A stretch of DNA of 5,824 nucleotides from Bacteroidota bacterium (GCA_018267795.1 JAFDXS010000175.1:1-5824), one strand, 5' to 3'; positions 1-5,794 are shown, counted from the stretch's first letter. The notes: generated by a model not told the origin, from the letters alone. Translations and numbers: made by a program.

Positions 1-371
1 TACAGGCTAAATATCATCGTAGTCTCGAGGTTATTCGCAGGCTGAAGGACGGTGGCATGCGCACCAAGAGCGGCATAATGCTGGGGCTCGGCGAAAAGCC
101 GGAAGAGGTGCTGCAAAGCATGCAGGACCTCGCAGATAACGGTTGCGATGTCATAACCCTGGGCCAATACCTGCAGCCTACACAAAAGCACCTGCCGGTA
201 GTACGTTTTGTACACCCTGATGAGTTTGCTTTCTTCAGGGAAAAAGGCTACGAAATGGGCCTCGACTACGTAGAAAGCGGCCCCCTGGTACGCTCATCTT
301 ACCACAGCGAACGCCATGTAATACCGGGCGCCGGCAGAAATAGCTGGAAAGCCTCCAAAATAGCAGAATAG
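1..371 (+). CDS. lipA: Lipoyl synthase LipA, C-terminal part (5' end outside window)
   Basis: Lipoyl synthase is a radical-SAM enzyme that inserts two sulfur atoms into octanoyl chains on lipoyl domains of 2-oxoacid dehydrogenases and the glycine cleavage H protein. The first complete codon is at position 3, and 122 residues are visible before TAG at 369-371. They match the family's C-terminal third: [11 protein letters not shown], then [26 protein letters not shown] and [10 protein letters not shown]. The RSSY motif (291-302) holds the serine known to ligate the auxiliary iron-sulfur cluster. The two cysteine motifs that bind the auxiliary and radical-SAM clusters must lie upstream of the window. 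The ATG at 57 is an internal methionine, not the start, because homologous sequence ([14 protein letters not shown]) precedes it. No frameshift or missing key residue is seen. The gene ends in its own terminator, so it is probably not cotranscribed with the next gene. Confidence 0.95.
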   Translation, partial: QAKYHRSLEVIRRLKDGGMRTKSGIMLGLGEKPEEVLQSMQDLADNGCDVITLGQYLQPTQKHLPVVRFVHPDEFAFFREKGYEMGLDYVESGPLVRSSYHSERHVIPGAGRNSWKASKIAE

Positions 372-393
372 CACTATATATAATACTGCAATG

Positions 394-433
394 ATGCCCT
401 CATAACCCTTTGGTTTTGAGGGCATAGTTTTTT
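394..433 (+). terminator. Intrinsic terminator of lipA
   Basis: A perfect 9-bp stem (ATGCCCTCA 394-402 with TGAGGGCAT 417-425) continues, after one T-T mismatch, into AACC/GGTT (404-407 with 412-415) around a 4-nt loop. It is followed by AG and six T residues (428-433). It begins 22 bp after the lipA stop. This is a textbook Rho-independent terminator for plus-strand transcription and separates lipA from the downstream acetyltransferase. Confidence 0.9.
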
Positions 434-467
434 ATGGTAGTTCTTAGAACGGTAATAACGGCATAGT

Positions 468-1286
468 ATGGATATAGCAAACTACCTCAGGCGCATTAAT
501 TACAGCGGAACGGTTAAATGTGATTTGCAAAGCCTCAGCGCACTGCAATATCAGCACCTCATCAATATAGCATTCGAAGACGCAGACATTTTTTATGGCA
601 GGCCTATAGCGCTTGATATTGCGTCATTCTACGAAAAGGTAGTAAATCATAAACGTGGCGGCTATTGTTATGAGCTCAACGGTTTATTCTACCAGTTGCT
701 ATTGAGCCAGGGTTTTGATGTAAGCATGATCTCAGCCAGGGTTGCCAACGGCAAGTCCTACGGCCCCGAGTACGATCACATGGCACTGCTGGTTAAAGTA
801 AGCGATAAAGAATGGCTGGTAGATGTAGGTTTTGGTGATTTCTCCATGATGCCGCTTATGATTGAGCCCGGCATGATACAAAATGATGGCAGGCACTACT
901 ACCGCATACAGGATAAGGTAATGGTAGATGGCCGTGCTTACCTAAGCGTAGAAAAATGGAATAGCGCAACAAAGACCTTTAAGACAGAATATATTTTCAC
1001 CACCAGGCCCCGCGCGTTGAGTTCTTTTGCTGCCATGCACACCTATCATCAAAGCTCGCCGGACTCTCATTTTGTCCGCAACTTCATCTGCTCCGTGCCT
1101 ACAGCTAATGGCCGAATAAGCATAGTAAATAACAAGCTCATCAAAACAGAGAACGGTAAAAAAGAACCACACCTCATCAGCAGCGAGCTGCAAAGATTTT
1201 ATTTGCTGCAAGACCTTTTCGGCATCGAACTGACAAAATCTACGATGGCTACAGCCCGGCTACCCAATACTTTTTATAATCAGTGA
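468..1286 (+). CDS. nat: Arylamine N-acetyltransferase
   Basis: This 272-residue protein belongs to the arylamine N-acetyltransferase family. These cytosolic enzymes transfer acetyl from acetyl-CoA to arylamines, arylhydroxylamines and hydrazines by a ping-pong mechanism through an acetyl-cysteine. The catalytic triad is visible: Cys67 in RGGYCYELN, His104 in YDHMALLV and Asp119 in WLVDVGFGD. The N-terminal helical segment has the family pattern around residues 26-50 (LQYQHLINIAFEDADIFYGRPI), with FED where many members have FEN. Length is normal for the family. The ATG at 468 gives the expected N-terminus, with Cys67 close to its usual position near residue 69. No Shine-Dalgarno sequence is seen, as is usual in Bacteroidota. 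The gene starts 35 bp after the lipA terminator, so it needs its own promoter, but I find no clear TTG/TAnnTTTG pair. The physiological substrate cannot be inferred; related enzymes serve in xenobiotic detoxification and in amide formation in secondary metabolism. Confidence 0.93.
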   Translation: MDIANYLRRINYSGTVKCDLQSLSALQYQHLINIAFEDADIFYGRPIALDIASFYEKVVNHKRGGYCYELNGLFYQLLLSQGFDVSMISARVANGKSYGPEYDHMALLVKVSDKEWLVDVGFGDFSMMPLMIEPGMIQNDGRHYYRIQDKVMVDGRAYLSVEKWNSATKTFKTEYIFTTRPRALSSFAAMHTYHQSSPDSHFVRNFICSVPTANGRISIVNNKLIKTENGKKEPHLISSELQRFYLLQDLFGIELTKSTMATARLPNTFYNQ

Positions 1287-1519
1287 AGTGTAGGAATTGA
1301 GCTGTCAAATAATTTAAAACTGTCATTAGGATTAAGGCCAGCGACATAGCCGCCTTAGTAAATCCCACACCCTTATTATTTCCAATACCATTGGCAGTTA
1401 TTTTGAAAAGAATGAAGGGATATTAAGCTTTCACTACTTTTTCTTACTATTCACAAATATATAGCCTTTCGCTCATGTCTCATAGTTGTTATTTACATCC
1501 TTGGCTTATCAAATAGTAA

Positions 1520-1554
1520 ATTGGATTACCATTAAAAAGGCATTTGGTTCCAAT
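1520..1554. repeat. Interrupted inverted repeat in the A+T-rich leader
   Basis: ATTGGA-TT-ACC (1520-1530) pairs with GGT-TCCAAT (1546-1554). This gives nine base pairs with a 2-nt bulge around a 15-nt A-rich loop. No T-run follows, so it does not read as a terminator. It could be a protein-binding site or RNA structure ahead of the OLD-type gene, or chance in A+T-rich DNA. Confidence 0.3.
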
Positions 1555-1624
1555 CAATTAAAATTATTCCTTAATAGACACTCTTTTAGGTAATTTCGGA
1601 TTATAAAAAATGTGTTAATTTCAG

Positions 1625-1657
1625 TTGTTTAACCCTATTGCAATTTATTTTAATTTG
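1625..1657 (+). promoter_or_regulatory. Probable promoter of the OLD-type gene
   Basis: TTG at 1625-1627 lies 22 bp before TTAATTTG (1650-1657), which matches five of six fixed positions of the Bacteroidota -7 element TAnnTTTG. The predicted transcript start, near 1664, would give a short leader of about 23 nt before the ATG at 1687. The match is imperfect and the background is A+T-rich, so this is a tentative call. Confidence 0.4.
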
Positions 1658-1686
1658 GTTCTATTTTCGACTATAATCAAAATTGA

Positions 1687-3426
1687 ATGATAAAGAAATT
1701 AATTATTGAAAATTTTAGATGCTATAAAAAAACAGAAATTCATTTCAAAGATTTGACGATAATTGTTGGGAAAAATAATGCAGGCAAATCAACTTTAATT
1801 GAAGCTTTAAGAATATTATCAATAGTAGTTAATAGATGTAAATATATTGCATATACACAACCGCCTAGCTGGGTAAAACAAGATGAAACTGTTTTAGGCA
1901 TTATTCCATCAATAGCAAATCTTAATATAACCAGTGCTAATATTTTTCATATGTATGGGGATGCCCCTGCAAAAATTATTGCAGAATTCGGTTGCGGTAG
2001 CCGTATTCATATCTTTATTGGTGAGGATGCCGAAATTTTCGCTACAATTTTTAATACAAATGGCTTGGCGGTAGAGTCGAAAAGTTTTGCAGCTGCATTA
2101 AACTTAGATGAAATTAATATTCTGCCTCAAATTGTTCCAATACAAAGAAATGAAACATTTATAGACTTTAAAACAGTCCAGAGAAATTTAAATACTAATC
2201 TAAGCTCTAGAAACTTTAGGAATCAAATTAATTATTATAAAAACGACTTCCCTAAATTTAAAGAATTGGCAGAGAGATCTTGGCCAGGGCTTTATATTCA
2301 TGAGGATAATTTCAATAGAAGTCAAGGTGAATTGTTTCTTTATATCAAAGAAGGTGGCTTTGAATGTGAGATAGGTTTTAGTGGCCATGGTCTTCAAATG
2401 TGGTTACAAACGATTTGGTTTATTTCTCGATCAAGTCAAAATGCAACAATAATATTAGATGAGCCAGATGTATATATGCACGCAGACTTACAACGCAGGC
2501 TTATTAAACTTATTAAAAAAGACTTTAAGCAAATATTGATAGCTACACATTCCGTGGAAATTATGTCGGAAGTAGAACCTGAAAACATACTTCCAATAAA
2601 TAGTGCAAAAGCAAAACAACAATATGCTAACAAATTGCCAATGGTCCAGAAGATATTAAACGAGATAGGAAGTATACATAATATTGAAATTGCTAGAATT
2701 TTCTCGCATAAAAAATTTTTAATTGTGGAAGGGGAAAAAGATGACATAAAACTACTGGATATATTTCAGTCGATTCTATTCCCAGAATCATTAGAATCAT
2801 TTGAAACTCTACCTAAATCATTTGTTGAAGGTTGGGGTGGATGGCAAAAGGTTTTAGGGTCAACTAAAGTATTTAAGGATAATAAAGCAACAATAACCAC
2901 TTACTGTATTTTTGATTCTGATTATCATTTGGAAGATGAAAAAAATTCAAGAAAGGAAGAAGCATTGAAAGAAGAGTTGAATCTTCATATTTGGCAAAGA
3001 AAAGAGATAGAGAATTATATTATTATTCCGACCGCTATAGTCCGATTAATAAAGAAAAAAAAGCCAAATGCTGAGATTTCTATTAAAGATGTTTCTGATC
3101 AAATTGATCAGATTTGTGAAAGTTGTAAGGAAGAGACAATTGAAGCTTTCGCTACCGAATACCAATCTCGATTAAAACAACAACTCACTCCGGCATTGCG
3201 AAACGCGAGACAATATGTTAATGATAGATGGAATTATAATAAACAACATCTTGTATCAGGGAAAAAAATAGTGAGCAGTATTTGTACCTGGTCATTAGAT
3301 ATTTATAAAGCGAATATCAACAAATTTAGCATTGCCCGAGAAATAATGGCTAGCGAAATTTGCAACGAAATGAAAGAAGTAATCTCAGCTATTGAAATGG
3401 AGCAAGAATTCCCGCGCTCGGCGTAG
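1687..3426 (+). CDS. OLD-family ATP-dependent endonuclease (AAA/ABC ATPase + TOPRIM)
   Basis: The 579-residue protein has the two-domain build of OLD (overcoming lysogenization defect) nucleases. The ABC-type ATPase shows Walker A GKNNAGKS (28-35), signature-like SGHGLQ (232-237), Walker B IILDEPD (255-261) and switch His288 in ATHS. The segment at about 90-230 is the usual variable insertion between Walker A and the signature. A TOPRIM domain follows: VEGEKDD (347-353, acidic Glu348), FDSD (409-412) and KEIENY (439-444), then SGKK (524-527), matching the metal-binding Glu, DxD, Glu and Lys positions of the family. The C-terminal part is mostly helical. No UvrD-like helicase follows, so this is not a Gabija pair; it fits the stand-alone class 1 type. 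A fused PARIS-like ATPase/TOPRIM effector is the main alternative. Such proteins are mostly known or suspected anti-phage nucleases. The start is the first ATG in frame and places FRCYKKTEIHF correctly. Codon use is strongly A+T-biased compared with its neighbours, suggesting horizontal acquisition. The last residues (about FPRSA) and the stop lie at or in a repeat, so the tail may be altered. Confidence 0.88.
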   Translation: MIKKLIIENFRCYKKTEIHFKDLTIIVGKNNAGKSTLIEALRILSIVVNRCKYIAYTQPPSWVKQDETVLGIIPSIANLNITSANIFHMYGDAPAKIIAEFGCGSRIHIFIGEDAEIFATIFNTNGLAVESKSFAAALNLDEINILPQIVPIQRNETFIDFKTVQRNLNTNLSSRNFRNQINYYKNDFPKFKELAERSWPGLYIHEDNFNRSQGELFLYIKEGGFECEIGFSGHGLQMWLQTIWFISRSSQNATIILDEPDVYMHADLQRRLIKLIKKDFKQILIATHSVEIMSEVEPENILPINSAKAKQQYANKLPMVQKILNEIGSIHNIEIARIFSHKKFLIVEGEKDDIKLLDIFQSILFPESLESFETLPKSFVEGWGGWQKVLGSTKVFKDNKATITTYCIFDSDYHLEDEKNSRKEEALKEELNLHIWQRKEIENYIIIPTAIVRLIKKKKPNAEISIKDVSDQIDQICESCKEETIEAFATEYQSRLKQQLTPALRNARQYVNDRWNYNKQHLVSGKKIVSSICTWSLDIYKANINKFSIAREIMASEICNEMKEVISAIEMEQEFPRSA

Positions 3427-3488
3427 TTTTCAACTACCTCGTCATGGCAGCCAAACTCCTGATTGGCGGCAACAATTATGCAAGGTAA
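3418..3488. repeat. Degenerate repeat, copy A
   Basis: Positions 3418-3466 match 5504-5552 without gaps at 35 of 49 bases, including a shared TCGG start, GTAG, TTC, CTACCT and the block CTCCTGATT (3456-3464). Both copies later reach a GCAAGGTRA sequence (ending 3488 here). The copy contains GTAGTT-TTC-AACTAC (3423-3437) and GCCAA-N8-TTGGC (3450-3467), two possible hairpins. It supplies the stop codon of the preceding gene and coincides with the return to higher G+C. Its identity is unknown: it could be a dispersed intergenic repeat, a remnant of a mobile element, or a decayed coding fragment. Confidence 0.6.
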
Positions 3489-3528
3489 CTGTCTCTTCCA
3501 CTGGTTCAAGATAAAAAATTGCCTAGCT

Positions 3529-3819
3529 CTATTTACCCGGCTGTATATATTGTTGTATAGTTTTTACATAGTCTTCAAAAGCTTTAATCCCCTTTTTTGT
3601 AATAGAGCATTTGGTAAGCGGGTATTTTCCTTTAAAAGTTTTTTCAATTTTAATATAGCCTGCTTCCTGTAGTTTGTCCAGTTGCACGCTTATATTGCCT
3701 GCTGTGGCGTTCGTCTGCTCTTTGATAAAAGAAAACTCTGTCTCCTCTACTGATACAAGCAGCGAAACGATAGCAAGCCGCAACTGGGAATGCAATAATG
3801 GATCTAAGTCTTTGAACAT
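3529..3819 (-). CDS. Winged helix-turn-helix transcriptional regulator
   Basis: This 96-residue protein is a one-domain DNA-binding regulator of the small winged-helix family related to MarR and ArsR proteins. A first helix (residues about 10-23, HSQLRLAIVSLL) is followed by the helix-turn-helix at about 29-56, with the recognition helix in AGNISVQLDKLQEAGYI. A basic wing follows at about 57-77 (KIEKTFKGKYPLTKCSITKKG), then a C-terminal helix that probably dimerises. There is no separate ligand-binding domain and no cysteine-rich metal site. The gene lies 21 bp downstream of the membrane protein gene on the same strand, so the two are very probably cotranscribed. In Bacteroidota, small regulators like this are often found beside short membrane proteins. 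The likely role is repression of its own operon through the inverted repeat at 4446-4460, but this is inference. The start ATG gives the family's usual short N-terminus (LDPLLHSQLRL). Confidence 0.88.
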   Translation of the reverse strand: MFKDLDPLLHSQLRLAIVSLLVSVEETEFSFIKEQTNATAGNISVQLDKLQEAGYIKIEKTFKGKYPLTKCSITKKGIKAFEDYVKTIQQYIQPGK

Positions 3820-3840
3820 AATGGGTTAGCGGGTTGTGTT

Positions 3841-4407
3841 TTATGCTGCTTTTTCACTGCTGCGCAGGATAATGCCGGGTATGATGAAAGCCACCAGCAC
3901 ACCTGCTGCCAATAAAAGTAACTGTATTTGGAAATCTACAAAGAAACCAACTATAGCCAGTATCCAGCAGCATATAGAGCCAAACAGAAACGCTTTTATT
4001 TTAAATGCGCCACCTGATACAAAGGTACTAAGTGCGTACAGGCATAAGATAACAGGGTAGGTGCCCAGGCCTAGTTTCTGAGAGAAGAAGATGATAATAA
4101 ACAAGGAAATGCCGAATGCTATCCACATGTATATCAATACGGATTCTACATGGGTCTTTACCTTTTCTTTCTTTTTTTGTTTAGTGAGTATTATTAATTG
4201 AACGATGATGGCAGCAGGTATAAAAATAGCCCAGCCTATACCGTTATTGTCACTTTGATAGCGTATTAAAACAAATTGCAGCAAGCTTGCAAAAAAGACG
4301 GCTACTCCCCACAGTATGTAGTAGGGACTGTCATCGTAAAAGCGCCTTTGTGCAGTTTTTATCATCTGTGCGATGAGATCTAAATTCTGTTGATTTGAGT
4401 TTTCCAT
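3841..4407 (-). CDS. Six-helix integral membrane protein of unknown function
   Basis: This 188-residue protein is mostly hydrophobic. I see six likely transmembrane helices: about 30-49, 57-74, 90-108, 116-134, 138-158 and 160-181. A basic loop (KQKKKEKVK, about 76-84) lies between helices 2 and 3 and is probably cytoplasmic. The N-terminal stretch MIKTAQRRFYDDSPYYILWGVAVF, before and into helix 1, resembles a conserved opening I recall from an uncharacterised Bacteroidota family. There is no cleavable signal peptide, no transporter signature and no catalytic motif, so I assign no function. It is the first gene of a two-gene unit with the winged-helix regulator, which begins 21 bp beyond its stop. 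A good promoter sits about 25-55 bp upstream. The pairing suggests that the regulator controls membrane protein levels, possibly under envelope stress or a growth signal, but this is speculation. Confidence 0.85.
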   Translation of the reverse strand: MENSNQQNLDLIAQMIKTAQRRFYDDSPYYILWGVAVFFASLLQFVLIRYQSDNNGIGWAIFIPAAIIVQLIILTKQKKKEKVKTHVESVLIYMWIAFGISLFIIIFFSQKLGLGTYPVILCLYALSTFVSGGAFKIKAFLFGSICCWILAIVGFFVDFQIQLLLLAAGVLVAFIIPGIILRSSEKAA

Positions 4408-4432
4408 GTTAGTGTGATTTGTAAATATGCCA

Positions 4433-4464
4433 CAAACGTAAAGTAGTTTATTTTATAAACCAAA
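4433..4464 (-). promoter_or_regulatory. Promoter of the membrane protein/regulator operon
   Basis: Read on the minus strand, TTTG (4461-4464) is followed after 20 bp by TACGTTTG (4433-4440). Both elements match the Bacteroidota primary sigma-factor consensus (TTTG and TAnnTTTG) exactly, at the preferred spacing. The predicted transcript start is near 4427, giving a leader of about 20 nt before the ATG whose first base is 4407. This is the best promoter in the window. Confidence 0.8.
4446..4460. promoter_or_regulatory. Candidate operator: inverted repeat within the promoter spacer
   Basis: GTTTAT-TTT-ATAAAC is a perfect 6-bp inverted repeat with a 3-bp centre. It fills the 3' end of the 20-bp spacer between the -33 and -7 elements of the minus-strand promoter. 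A dimeric winged-helix protein bound here would block RNA polymerase, and the operon encodes such a protein. The sequence is A+T-rich, so chance symmetry is possible, and binding is inferred only from position and symmetry. Confidence 0.5.
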
Positions 4465-4482
4465 TTTGTTTTTAGAAAATTT

Positions 4483-5493
4483 ATGCAATTATATTATTAC
4501 AGCGGTATCGCCATATTTTACTATTCAACTTTACAGTTGCATATATCTTTGCTATATTTATGTCGTGCTTCTGGCTGTGTGCTAACCCTCGATCATTGCC
4601 TTACCACTACGGCACAAAATATTTTGAACGATTTAAACCGGAACAAGGTGGAACAACAATTTCAGGATATACGCGAGCAGCAAAAAGCCACATGGAATAA
4701 ATTTTCCTCTGGCTGGAAGAAATGGGACGATCTCACAATGAACTTCTTAAAGCCTGTGGGTGATGAGATCATCAGGCAGCTTCACTTGAAAGATACAGAT
4801 ATTGTGCTGGATGTTGCTGCAGGCACAGGAGAGCCCGGTTTCACAATCGCAGCACAGCTTAAGGGTGGCAAGGTAGTCTTTAGCGATCTCTCTGATGAGA
4901 TGTTGGCCATAGCGCGGGAAAAATCGGAAAGAAATGGTATCAGAAATGTTGACTTCATTCCCGGCGATGTTTGTGCACTGCCCTTTGAAGATAATACTTT
5001 TGATGCAGTAAGCTGTCGCTTTGGTTTCATGTTTTTCCCTGATATGCTATTGGCTGCAAAAGAAATGATGCGCGTACTAAAGCCGGGTGGCCATATCGCA
5101 ACATCAGTTTGGGGAGCGCCGGAAAAAAACTTTTGGATTACGGCAATAATGGGTGCTATCAATAGGAACATGAACCTGCCGGCTCCTCCCCCCGGTGCCC
5201 CTGGCATATTTCGCTGTGCAAAGGACGGCTTCATTGCCGACCTGTTCGCTCAGGCAGGCTTGAAAAATATATCAGAAAAGGAAATTACCGGCATGCTCGA
5301 TTGCCAAACAACCGATGCTTATTGGAATTACATGACCGATATAGCCGCACCCGTAGTTGCCGCATTAAGCCAGGCCGACGATAACACAAAAGACAAGATC
5401 AGGAACGAAGTACATCAGTTGCTGAATGATAGGTACACTAATGGCAGCATTTCCATAAGCTCCAGCGCCACCATAACTAGCGGACAGAAATAA
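4483..5493 (+). CDS. Class I SAM-dependent methyltransferase
   Basis: The open frame encodes a Rossmann-fold methyltransferase of the UbiE/Methyltransf_11 type, which moves a methyl group from S-adenosylmethionine to a small molecule. Numbered from the ATG at 4483, the motifs are: motif I VLDVAAGTGEPG (108-119); the acidic end of strand 2, Asp135 in VVFSDLSDEM; motif II region GDVCALPFEDNTFDAV (161-176); and motif III RVLKPGGHIATSVW (197-210). The leading segment QQKATWNKFSSGWKKWDD (66-83) is a typical N-terminus for relatives, so residues 1 to about 47 are suspect. They look like translated intergenic DNA, and a perfect -7 element lies inside them (4544-4551). TTG at 4624 (residue 48) or GTG at 4648 (residue 56) are likelier starts; the whole open frame is given because neither can be proved and no in-frame ATG lies between. 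Substrate unknown. It diverges from the membrane protein operon. The C-terminal part (about 215-336) should form the substrate lid. Confidence 0.85.
   Translation: MQLYYYSGIAIFYYSTLQLHISLLYLCRASGCVLTLDHCLTTTAQNILNDLNRNKVEQQFQDIREQQKATWNKFSSGWKKWDDLTMNFLKPVGDEIIRQLHLKDTDIVLDVAAGTGEPGFTIAAQLKGGKVVFSDLSDEMLAIAREKSERNGIRNVDFIPGDVCALPFEDNTFDAVSCRFGFMFFPDMLLAAKEMMRVLKPGGHIATSVWGAPEKNFWITAIMGAINRNMNLPAPPPGAPGIFRCAKDGFIADLFAQAGLKNISEKEITGMLDCQTTDAYWNYMTDIAAPVVAALSQADDNTKDKIRNEVHQLLNDRYTNGSISISSSATITSGQK
4544..4551 (+). promoter_or_regulatory. Probable -7 promoter element of the methyltransferase gene
   Basis: TATCTTTG matches the Bacteroidota -7 element TAnnTTTG exactly. No TTG is found 19-22 bp upstream, so the -33 element is missing or poor. 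Transcription would begin near 4558, downstream of the ATG at 4483, which favours a start codon at 4624 or 4648. Confidence 0.45.
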
Positions 5494-5503
5494 AAAAACA
5501 TGT

Positions 5504-5607
5504 TCGGTGTAGTCTTCCTCTACCTTGCACCCGTAGTCAATCTCCTGATTAGGTCAACCCTACTGGTCCAAGCTTCCTTGCTTGAACCATATATTGCCGC
5601 AAGGTGA
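5504..5607. repeat. Degenerate repeat, copy B
   Basis: This is the partner of the repeat at 3418-3488. The first 49 bases match copy A at 35 positions without gaps. The middle is longer than in copy A by about 33 bases and includes a hairpin at 5565-5588. Both copies end near a GCAAGGTRA sequence (5599-5607 here). ACTGGTCCAAG (5562-5572) also resembles ACTGGTTCAAG in copy A's flank (3500-3510). The copy starts 10 bp after the methyltransferase stop, in the same orientation relative to the upstream gene as copy A. Confidence 0.6.
5565..5588. repeat. Hairpin within repeat copy B
   Basis: GGTCCAAGC (5565-5573) pairs with GCTTGAACC (5580-5588) with one mismatch, around a 6-nt loop. No T-run follows, so it is not an obvious terminator. 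It may be part of the folded form of the repeat. One similar arm (GGTTCAAG, 3503-3510) is present near copy A, without a partner. Confidence 0.5.
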
Positions 5608-5753
5608 ATAAGCATAAAATATTCCTGCTCTTGAATAGATTTGATAGGGAGCCACAAATACAAACACTGAAATCAATTTTTCCGCAACAACAAAAGCCAT
5701 CGGAGTTAATTAGCTTGGCAGCGCAGTAGCACTGTTGCTGATAGCAGCACCAA

Positions 5754-5781
5754 CCGGAAAAAAGGAAGCTTTTTTTTCCGG
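5754..5781. terminator. Hairpin, possible terminator
   Basis: CCGGAAAAAA (5754-5763) pairs perfectly with TTTTTTCCGG (5772-5781) around an 8-nt loop. The 10-bp stem is symmetric in base content and carries A and T runs inside the arms instead of a T-run after them, so terminator function is uncertain. It lies about 260 bp beyond the methyltransferase stop and may instead belong with the adjacent terminal palindrome. Confidence 0.4.
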
Positions 5782-5794
5782 CGGCTTTCTTTTG

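Larger units (their letters stand above)
1287..1686. other. A+T-rich intergenic region upstream of the OLD-type gene
   Basis: These 400 bases have stops in all frames and no convincing coding region. The stretch from about 1380 onward is much richer in A+T than the acetyltransferase gene and matches the composition of the gene that follows. It holds a weak 6-bp hairpin (TAAGGC 1333-1338 with GCCTTA 1352-1357, no T-run), a repeated CTGTCA (1302-1307 and 1320-1325), an interrupted inverted repeat at 1520-1554, and a probable promoter just before 1687. No tRNA-like or CRISPR-like structure was seen. Confidence 0.6.

Noticed and set aside
440..450. GTTCT-T-AGAAC palindrome just upstream of the acetyltransferase gene as an operator
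   Set aside because: Only 5-bp arms, no promoter element nearby and no candidate regulator for this gene; too short to call.
942..1211. Minus-strand open frame of 89 codons inside the acetyltransferase gene
   Set aside because: It is fully antisense to a gene with an intact catalytic triad, and its translation resembles no family I recognise.
1333..1357. TAAGGC/GCCTTA hairpin as a terminator of the acetyltransferase gene
   Set aside because: Six-bp stem with a 13-nt loop and no T-run after it.
1454..1461. Minus-strand TATATTTG as a promoter in the intergenic region
   Set aside because: Matches the -7 element, but there is no TTG at the proper distance and no gene downstream on that strand.
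2200..2747. Minus-strand open frames inside the OLD-type gene
   Set aside because: They lie opposite conserved ATPase motifs and arise from A+T-rich codons read in reverse.
3511..3528. T-run on the minus strand after the regulator gene as an intrinsic terminator
   Set aside because: The six-T run has no stable stem before it; only a 3-bp GCC/GGC pairing can be found.
4782..5234. Minus-strand 150-codon open frame within the methyltransferase gene
   Set aside because: It is the antisense shadow of conserved motifs I to III; its Pro/Ser/Ala-rich translation has no recognisable domain.
3427..5500. The two repeats as integron attC sites or transposon ends around the 2-kb segment
   Set aside because: No integrase or transposase is present, no attC-type RYYYAAC/GTTRRRY pairs are found, and the copies are in direct orientation and strongly diverged.
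5500..5607. 35-codon hydrophobic frame starting at ATG 5500 as a small membrane peptide
   Set aside because: It coincides with repeat copy B, and the matching frame in copy A has no start codon at the same place; coding is not supported.
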